Shown here: one piece after another, positions 16,467 to 21,439 of the stretch
Layout: each line of letters starts with the position of its first letter
Numbering within the stretch: position 1 is the first letter of the stretch
NCBI GenBank assembly: GCA_036500065.1
Contig: DASYCT010000370.1
Span: 1-21,439 of the forward strand
Reading direction: 5' to 3'
Length of the DNA: 21,439 bases
Origin: JACMLD01 sp036500065
Lineage (GTDB): Bacteria; Bacteroidota; Bacteroidia; Chitinophagales; Chitinophagaceae
Program-made: the position numbers and the translations under genes
The notes under the pieces: generated by a model
The model's input: only the letters and a program-made list of their open reading frames with translations
Database searches by the model: none
Told to the model about the DNA's origin: nothing

Positions 16467-17354
16467 CTAAAACTTTAATACTGGCGGTAAATATTTTGCT
16501 GCAAGGTCCTCATAATAAGGGCGTAACTTTTTCCAGTCCGGGGGATAAGGGTTCTTGGAATATAAATCGTACGGGTTAAACAACTGCACCCATTTGAACA
16601 TAGTGCGGTCGTGATCGTCCATCAGGTAGTCATAGGCGTTTTCCCTGTGCTGGGAATAGAAGGAATGATAGCGCAACATATACAAAGCCTGCTCGGGTAA
16701 ATAGTCTTTCACCATCTGGTACACGTATTCATCATGTCCCCATGACATGTGCACATTCCTTAACCCGCATCCGTGTGAGTAAACACCGTACTGTGTATTA
16801 TAGCGTTCATCCGTTGCGTCGGGGTTTTTGTCAAAGAATTCCGGGTAAACGATTTTATCGGAGAAGGCGCAGCCGACGGGGAAGGTATCCCCTACTACTG
16901 CCCATTGAGGTTCACCGAAAAGACAAAGCACCTTACCCATATCGTGTACCAGGCCGGTCAGCACCATCCAGTCGGGATGGCCGTCGGCTCGTATAGCCTC
17001 GGAGGTTTGCAGCAAATGCTGCAACTGGTCGAGGTCGGTATCGGGGTCGGAATCATCCACCAGTTGGTTTAAGAACTGGAAGGCGTCCCAAACAGGCATC
17101 TGTTTCTTGTTAAATTGCAGAAAATCAGCTCTTTTCTGTAGTACAAAGTCATAACTTTGGTAGCGGTGGTTAAGGCGGTAAAACTCCTTTACGGTATCCC
17201 TTACAGGGGCTTCATAATTCCTGTATTCGGTGGCTGTTTTACCCTGTGCGATAGAACCGGGGTCGGGATAGCGTTGTAACACGTCGTCTTCCCATTCATC
17301 AAGATTGCTAAGAGGTGATAATTCGTCCGGATTGATATGGTTATCAACTGACAT
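16467..17354 (-). CDS. miox: myo-Inositol oxygenase (MIOX)
   Basis: Starting at the ATG at 17354 (295 residues), the protein closely follows the animal enzyme: DSDPDTDLDQ, FGEPQWAVVGDTFPVGC, MSWGHDEYVYQ, LRYHSFY and FNPYDLYSKNPYPP. All six di-iron ligands can be placed: H113, H137, D138, H207, H230 and D263, with spacings like those of the mouse enzyme. MIOX is a cytoplasmic di-iron oxygenase that turns myo-inositol plus O2 into D-glucuronate. An open frame extends up to 17432, but its extra 26 residues (MYENTLKNLTLAVRNIYYLLKKLLAI) are basic, unlike the family and run over likely promoter and operator sequence. The gene is divergent from lacI and 202 nt ahead of susC. Glucuronate produced here would feed the pathway of the uxuA gene at the right end. 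Confidence 0.93.
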   Translation of the reverse strand: MSVDNHINPDELSPLSNLDEWEDDVLQRYPDPGSIAQGKTATEYRNYEAPVRDTVKEFYRLNHRYQSYDFVLQKRADFLQFNKKQMPVWDAFQFLNQLVDDSDPDTDLDQLQHLLQTSEAIRADGHPDWMVLTGLVHDMGKVLCLFGEPQWAVVGDTFPVGCAFSDKIVYPEFFDKNPDATDERYNTQYGVYSHGCGLRNVHMSWGHDEYVYQMVKDYLPEQALYMLRYHSFYSQHRENAYDYLMDDHDRTMFKWVQLFNPYDLYSKNPYPPDWKKLRPYYEDLAAKYLPPVLKF

Positions 17355-17375
17355 GATGGCAAGCAATTTTTTGAG

Positions 17376-17384
17376 CAAATAATA
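17376..17384 (-). promoter_or_regulatory. Possible -7 element for the inositol oxygenase gene
   Basis: On the - strand TATTATTTG resembles TAnnTTTG with one extra spacer base and lies about 20 nt before the ATG at 17354. No clear -33 box. If real, it supports the shorter start and places the GTACGAAAC half-site (17388-17396) next to the promoter. Confidence 0.25.
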
Positions 17385-17451
17385 AATGTTTCGTACAGCT
17401 AATGTGAGATTTTTTAATGTGTTTTCGTACACTTAACGGGGTATTTATTTA

Positions 17452-17465
17452 CGAAACCGTTTTCG
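17452..17465. promoter_or_regulatory. Probable LacI-family operator between MIOX and lacI
   Basis: CGAAACC-GTTTTCG is a 14-bp near-perfect palindrome with a central CG, matching 13 of 14 positions of the idealised CGAAAAC-GTTTTCG common to LacI-family sites. It lies between the divergent inositol oxygenase and lacI genes and overlaps a possible -33 box of lacI, which fits autorepression. Confidence 0.6.
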
Positions 17466-17492
17466 GGAATCAGGTGATTTTATGTAGTTTAC
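17461..17492 (+). promoter_or_regulatory. Possible lacI promoter
   Basis: TTTC (17461-17464) and TAGTTTAC (17485-17492) lie 20 nt apart, the usual distance between Bacteroidota -33 (TTTG) and -7 (TAnnTTTG) boxes; both are imperfect. The -7 box is 36 nt before the lacI ATG. Confidence 0.35.
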
Positions 17493-17528
17493 TTGGCGTA
17501 AAGTTGCACTAAATGTTCAATTGACACG

Positions 17529-18548
17529 ATGGCAAATGTTAATCTAAAAAAGCTGGCAGGCGAGCTCAATCTTTCCGTTTCAACAGTGTCAAAGGCATTA
17601 ATGAACAGCCATGAAATAAGCATTGAAACAAAGGAGCGGGTGCTGTTACTGGCGAAGCAACTGAACTATATTCCCAATCCTTATGCCAGCAGCCTGCGCC
17701 GTAAAACAAGCAAGACCATCGCGGTGGTAATACCGGAAGTGGCTGACAGTTTTTTTTCGATCGCTATCAACGGCATCGAATCCATCGCCCAGGACAAGGG
17801 ATACCATGTATTGATCTATCTCACACACGAAAATTTTCTAAAGGAAAAAGCCATCCTGAACGATTTTCAAAGCGGCCGCGTGGACGGCGTATTGATGTCT
17901 GTTACCTCCGAAACAGTCGATACCGTTCATATTCATGATCTATGCAGCCGGGGATTCCCGGTTATCTTTTTTGACAGGGTTTGCGAGGATATAGAAACGG
18001 CCAAGATCACGACGGACGATTTTGAAAGCAGCTATAAGGCGACAAAACATCTTATCGAATGTGGTTGTCATAAAATCGCTTTCCTGTCCTTTTCAAAAAG
18101 CCTGTCCATCAGCAACAAGCGAATGGAAGGTTATAAACAAGCCCTTGCCGATAATAAAATAAAGTCGACGGATGCTGATTTGATCTACTGCACCAATGAC
18201 GACGCCTACAATTACACGCTGCTTAAAACCGTAATGGCGCAAAAAAAGCACCCCGATGGAATCATTGCTTCGGTAGAAAAACTGACCACCACGATTTACC
18301 TGGTATGCAAAGAGTTGAAACGCGCCATTCCACGCGATGTAAAGATTGTGAGCTTTTCGAACCTGCAATCGGCCCTGATCCTCAATCCCGCTCTTACCAC
18401 CATCACCCAGCCTGCGTTCGAAATGGGGCAGGCCGCCGCTACCGTTTTGTTCAAGGCATTGGAAAAATCCAGCTTTAATCTTAAGAAAGAAAAATACGTT
18501 ATCCCTTCCACGCTTATTATACGGGATTCGACCCGCATGGCTTTGTAA
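17529..18548 (+). CDS. LacI-family transcriptional regulator
   Basis: The protein has 339 residues. At the N-terminus is the LacI helix-turn-helix NLKKLAGELNLSVSTVSKAL, followed by the recognition and hinge region ETKERVLLLAKQLNYIPNPYASSLRRKTSKT that inserts in the minor groove. The periplasmic-binding-protein-like core starts at IAVVIPEVADSFFSIAINGIE and ends with ALTTITQPAFEMGQAAATVLF and a STLIIRDS tail. It should bind a sugar or sugar acid and release DNA. It is divergent from the inositol oxygenase gene and followed by the GH89 gene. Operator-like palindromes occur on both sides, so it probably controls its own gene, the oxygenase and GH89. Whether it also controls susC is unknown. The effector might be inositol, a uronate or a derived sugar acid. 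Confidence 0.93.
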   Translation: MANVNLKKLAGELNLSVSTVSKALMNSHEISIETKERVLLLAKQLNYIPNPYASSLRRKTSKTIAVVIPEVADSFFSIAINGIESIAQDKGYHVLIYLTHENFLKEKAILNDFQSGRVDGVLMSVTSETVDTVHIHDLCSRGFPVIFFDRVCEDIETAKITTDDFESSYKATKHLIECGCHKIAFLSFSKSLSISNKRMEGYKQALADNKIKSTDADLIYCTNDDAYNYTLLKTVMAQKKHPDGIIASVEKLTTTIYLVCKELKRAIPRDVKIVSFSNLQSALILNPALTTITQPAFEMGQAAATVLFKALEKSSFNLKKEKYVIPSTLIIRDSTRMAL

Positions 18549-18561
18549 AAAAACGTTTTCG
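18548..18561. promoter_or_regulatory. Second operator-like palindrome, ahead of the GH89 gene
   Basis: AAAAAAC-GTTTTCG matches 12 of 14 positions of CGAAAAC-GTTTTCG; its right half is identical to that of the site at 17452. It starts at the last base of the lacI stop codon and lies 85 nt before the GH89 ATG. A TAGATTTA (18605-18612) between them could be a -7 box, though no -33 is seen. Confidence 0.5.
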
Positions 18562-18646
18562 TAAAAATAGTAGCCCGTTAAAAAAATATAAGCCGAATCC
18601 TTCCTAGATTTATCTCCCGGATTGTTCACCCTCTCAATTGTTGCTT

Positions 18647-20839
18647 ATGAAACTGCGGTTGCTTCTTTTATGTCATGCCTTGTTTTTATTCTTCCATGGG
18701 TGGGCGCAGCCGGATATTAAAGCGTCCGCCGCACTTATACAACGGGTGATCCCCGCGTATGCGTCGCATTTTGAAGTGGAAAGCCTGCCAGCCTCTTCGG
18801 GTAAGGACGTATTTGAAATAGAAAGCCGTCGCGATAAAATTGTCCTGCGTGGCAATACGGGTGTGGCGATTGCTTCGGCGCTCTATTATTACCTGCAGGA
18901 GTATTGTCATTGCCAGGTCACCTGGAACGGCAGCAACCTGCATCTTCCCGGCGTGCTTCCGAAGCCATTGTCCAAAATACATAAGGTTACTCCTTACGAT
19001 TATCGTTACTATCTTAATTATTGCACGTTTAATTATAGTATCAGTTGGTGGGACTGGAGCCGTTGGGAAAAAGAAATCGACTGGATGGCGCTGCATGGGA
19101 TCAACATGCCGCTGGCGATTACCGGGGAGGAATACACCTGGTACACAGTATATAAGGAAATGGGCTTTTCGGACAAGGACCTGCAGGAGTTTTTCTGCGG
19201 CCCTGCTTATTTCTCCTGGTTCTGGATGGGCAATCTCGATGCATGGGGTGGGCCGCTGCCGATGCACTGGATAGAAACGCATAAATTATTGCAGCAAAAG
19301 ATCCTGCAACGTCAGCGCCGGTTGGGTATGACGCCTGTGCTGGCAGCTTTTACGGGTCATGTGCCACCGGCGTTCAGGAAACGATTTCCCAATGCCAAAC
19401 TGAAGCAAACCAATTGGACCAATGGTTTCAGCGATACGTATATTCTCGACGCAAAGGACCCAATGTTTGCGCAAATCGGTAAGAAGTTCCTGGAAGCGCA
19501 GCAGCGCATCTATGGCACGGATCATTTTTATTCGGCCGATACCTTTAATGAAAACGAACCGCCATCGGATGAACCGGCGTTCCTGTCGGAATTAAGTGCG
19601 AAAGTGTATGAAGGAATGAAAAGCGCCGATCCCAAAGCCGTCTGGGTCATGCAGGGATGGCTGTTTTACAATGACCGGAAGTTCTGGAAAGCGCCGCAGA
19701 TAAAGGCGTTGCTGGATGCAGTTCCCAACGAACACATGATCATACTTGATCTCGCCGCAGAAATAGAGCCTGTCTGGAAACGAACCAATGCTTTTTATGG
19801 TAAGCCCTGGATATGGAATATGCTGCACAATTTCGGGGGTAATATTGCGCTGTTTGGAAGAATGGATACGGTTGCCTCCGCTCCTGCCAATGCGCTGCAC
19901 AGTCCAGCTTCGGGGCAGATGAAAGGCATCGGTCTTACGATGGAGGACATCGAGCAAAACCCGGTTTTGTATGAGCTGATGACCGATCATACCTGGCGCG
20001 ATCAGCCGATCGACCTGGGCAAGTGGCTTCCTGAATATATCCGTAACCGCTATAGGGTGGCCGACAGCAATGCATTGAAGGCCTGGAAAATATTGGAGAC
20101 CACTGTCTACAACGGTAAAAAGCTCCGCGACGGGCCTGAATCGATCATTACGGGGCGTCCGACTTTCGAGCCTTCCACGCATCGCACGGAAACCACGCTT
20201 AATTATAATGCCGCCGATCTGATCCCGGCATGGGATTATTTTATAAAGAGTATCGGGCGCTGCCAGAACAGCGACGGGTTCCGGTATGACCTCGTGGATG
20301 TGACCCGGCAGGTGCTCGCCAATTATGCACTTCCCCTGCAGCAAAAAATGGCGGCGGCTTACCGGCAAAAAGACCTCACTGGTTTTAACAAATACAGCTC
20401 CGCATTTCTTGTTCTTATCAGCGATATGGACCGGCTGCTGCAAACGCGTAGGGATTTTTTGTTGGGAACATGGCTGGCCGATGCACGGCGATGCGGCATT
20501 ACGGCTTCCGAAAAAGCGCTGTACGAGCGCAATGCGCGTGATCTTATTACCCTGTGGGGAGGGCCGGATAACCCGCTGCACGAATATTCGTGCAGGCAAT
20601 GGAGCGGTTTATTGAATGATTTTTATAAACGCCGCTGGGAGCAGTTTTTTGCGCTGGCGGGGCAGTCGCTGAAAACGGGCAGGGAGATGGATCTGAAGGC
20701 ATTTGATAAAAGCATGCAGCAATGGGAATGGAAATGGGTGAATACCCAAAAAGGGTTCCCGGTAACGACATCAGGCAGCGCGGTAGCAGTCGCGAAACAG
20801 TTATATGATAAGTACAGGAGGATTATTGCTAACCCTTAA
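18647..20839 (+). CDS. Secreted GH89 alpha-N-acetylglucosaminidase-like enzyme
   Basis: The ATG at 18647 gives 730 residues with a signal peptide (MKLRLLLLCHALFLFFHGWAQ); a TTG at 18638 would add three residues and is less likely. It resembles human NAGLU over its length: DYRYYLNYCTFNYSISWWDW, WMALHGINMPLAITGEE and GNLDAWGGPLPMHW. DTFNENEPPSDEP holds the acid/base E302, matching human E316, and GLTMEDIEQNPVLYEL holds the nucleophile E433, matching E446. GH89 enzymes remove terminal alpha-linked N-acetylglucosamine by retention; none is known to depend on co-factors. The gene follows lacI by about 100 nt and its stop overlaps that of the convergent uxuA gene. Alpha-GlcNAc is not a normal pectin component, which makes its presence here informative. 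Confidence 0.92.
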   Translation: MKLRLLLLCHALFLFFHGWAQPDIKASAALIQRVIPAYASHFEVESLPASSGKDVFEIESRRDKIVLRGNTGVAIASALYYYLQEYCHCQVTWNGSNLHLPGVLPKPLSKIHKVTPYDYRYYLNYCTFNYSISWWDWSRWEKEIDWMALHGINMPLAITGEEYTWYTVYKEMGFSDKDLQEFFCGPAYFSWFWMGNLDAWGGPLPMHWIETHKLLQQKILQRQRRLGMTPVLAAFTGHVPPAFRKRFPNAKLKQTNWTNGFSDTYILDAKDPMFAQIGKKFLEAQQRIYGTDHFYSADTFNENEPPSDEPAFLSELSAKVYEGMKSADPKAVWVMQGWLFYNDRKFWKAPQIKALLDAVPNEHMIILDLAAEIEPVWKRTNAFYGKPWIWNMLHNFGGNIALFGRMDTVASAPANALHSPASGQMKGIGLTMEDIEQNPVLYELMTDHTWRDQPIDLGKWLPEYIRNRYRVADSNALKAWKILETTVYNGKKLRDGPESIITGRPTFEPSTHRTETTLNYNAADLIPAWDYFIKSIGRCQNSDGFRYDLVDVTRQVLANYALPLQQKMAAAYRQKDLTGFNKYSSAFLVLISDMDRLLQTRRDFLLGTWLADARRCGITASEKALYERNARDLITLWGGPDNPLHEYSCRQWSGLLNDFYKRRWEQFFALAGQSLKTGREMDLKAFDKSMQQWEWKWVNTQKGFPVTTSGSAVAVAKQLYDKYRRIIANP

Positions 20840-21439
20840 TTTGTCATCCCCCGGACAATACCCAATTCCAGTCCTCTTAATTCTGCGAGGCCGCGAAGGC
20901 GGCCGATGGCGGAATAGCCGGGATTGGTTTTCTTTTTCAGATCGTCGAGCATCTGGTGACCGTGGTCGGGACGCATGGGTATAGCGATTTTACGCTGCTG
21001 CATCACGCTTACGAGTTCCTTTACAACGGCGTACATATCTACGTCTCCTTCGAGGTGGTTGTCTTCATAAAAATCGCCCCATTCATTTCGCTTCGTGCTG
21101 CGCAAGTGTACAAAGCCAATATTATTGGCAAATTGTTTTACCATTTCCGGCAGATTATTATCGGGTCGTACGCCAAAGGAACCGGTGCAGAAACACAGGC
21201 CGTTGGCCGGTGAATTCACGGCTTCGAACAGGGCCTGTACGTCGGCGGCGGTACTTACAATTCTTGGCAGGCCAAGAATGGCATAGGGGGGATCGTCGGG
21301 ATGGATGACCATCTTTACGCCGGCTTCTTCGGCTACGGGAATTACTTCCCGTAGAAAATGAATAAGGTGCTTCCGCAGTTGGGCGGCATCGATACCGTCG
21401 TAGGCATCGAGCGCAGACTGGAATTGCTGCAACGTAAAG
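20836..21439 (-). CDS. uxuA: Mannonate dehydratase, C-terminal part (5' end outside window)
   Basis: The frame is open to the right edge of the window with no stop, so the gene starts beyond it; the TTG at 21430-21432 is not taken as the start. About 200 residues are visible, including VIHPDDPPYAILGLPRI, FCTGSFGVRPDNN with the metal-ligand Cys, FVHLRSTKR, and PMRPDHGHQM, all typical of UxuA. The enzyme removes water from D-mannonate to give 2-keto-3-deoxygluconate, a step in D-glucuronate catabolism. It fits the inositol oxygenase in the window, which makes glucuronate. It converges on the GH89 gene: TAA of one gene and TTA of the other share the TTAA at 20836-20839. No terminator hairpin was seen between them. 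Confidence 0.93.
   Translation of the reverse strand, partial: FTLQQFQSALDAYDGIDAAQLRKHLIHFLREVIPVAEEAGVKMVIHPDDPPYAILGLPRIVSTAADVQALFEAVNSPANGLCFCTGSFGVRPDNNLPEMVKQFANNIGFVHLRSTKRNEWGDFYEDNHLEGDVDMYAVVKELVSVMQQRKIAIPMRPDHGHQMLDDLKKKTNPGYSAIGRLRGLAELRGLELGIVRGMTN

Noticed and set aside
17355..17432. N-terminal extension of the inositol oxygenase gene from the upstream ATG
   Set aside because: The 26 extra residues are not family-like and cover likely promoter and half-site sequence; the ATG at 17354 gives the normal length.
19592..20599. 335-residue open frame on the - strand opposite GH89
   Set aside because: Long but antisense to a GH89 gene with intact catalytic residues; its composition (many Arg, His, Ile, Pro) is typical of shadow frames.

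Overview
The window looks like a Bacteroidota chromosome, most likely Chitinophagaceae or a close relative. Evidence: a SusC/SusD pair, a SusC that ends in Phe, several secreted glycoside hydrolases, weak or absent Shine-Dalgarno sequences, and -7 elements that only loosely fit the Bacteroidota consensus. No rRNA, tRNA, CRISPR array, transposase or phage gene was seen.

Left part (1-5672), envelope and polysaccharide-export genes. On the + strand are the 3' end of a TolC-type outer-membrane protein, then a multi-pass GT-C-like membrane protein whose reading frame carries a perfect 29-bp inverted repeat. Facing it on the - strand are a Wzx/MATE-like flippase and a stand-alone CHASE2 membrane protein. 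A family 2 glycosyltransferase is divergent from the flippase. A gene-free stretch (5673-5940) follows, with two compact hairpins and a long imperfect inverted repeat built from an 11-bp repeating unit.

Middle part (5941-16264, - strand), a polysaccharide utilisation locus. Read in its own direction it is susC - susD - GH28 - GH92 - GH51. Gaps are 4 to 26 nt except for a 136-nt gap after susD that holds a strong GC hairpin. All products carry export or lipoprotein signals.

Right part (16467-21439), regulation and uronate metabolism. A myo-inositol oxygenase gene (- strand) lies upstream of susC. It is divergent from a LacI-family regulator, followed on the + strand by a secreted GH89 alpha-N-acetylglucosaminidase-like enzyme. 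The window ends inside a mannonate dehydratase gene (uxuA, - strand), whose stop codon overlaps that of the GH89 gene. Two palindromes of the CGAAAAC-GTTTTCG type flank lacI and are plausible operators.

Taken together the locus could take up a glycan that yields uronic acid, inositol, N-acetylglucosamine, mannose-like and arabinose residues. MIOX makes D-glucuronate from myo-inositol and UxuA acts in glucuronate breakdown. This suggests, as inference only, a substrate richer than plain pectin; the head group of plant glycosyl inositol phosphorylceramides fits the enzyme set unusually well. All family names come from reading the protein sequences by eye, without database searches.
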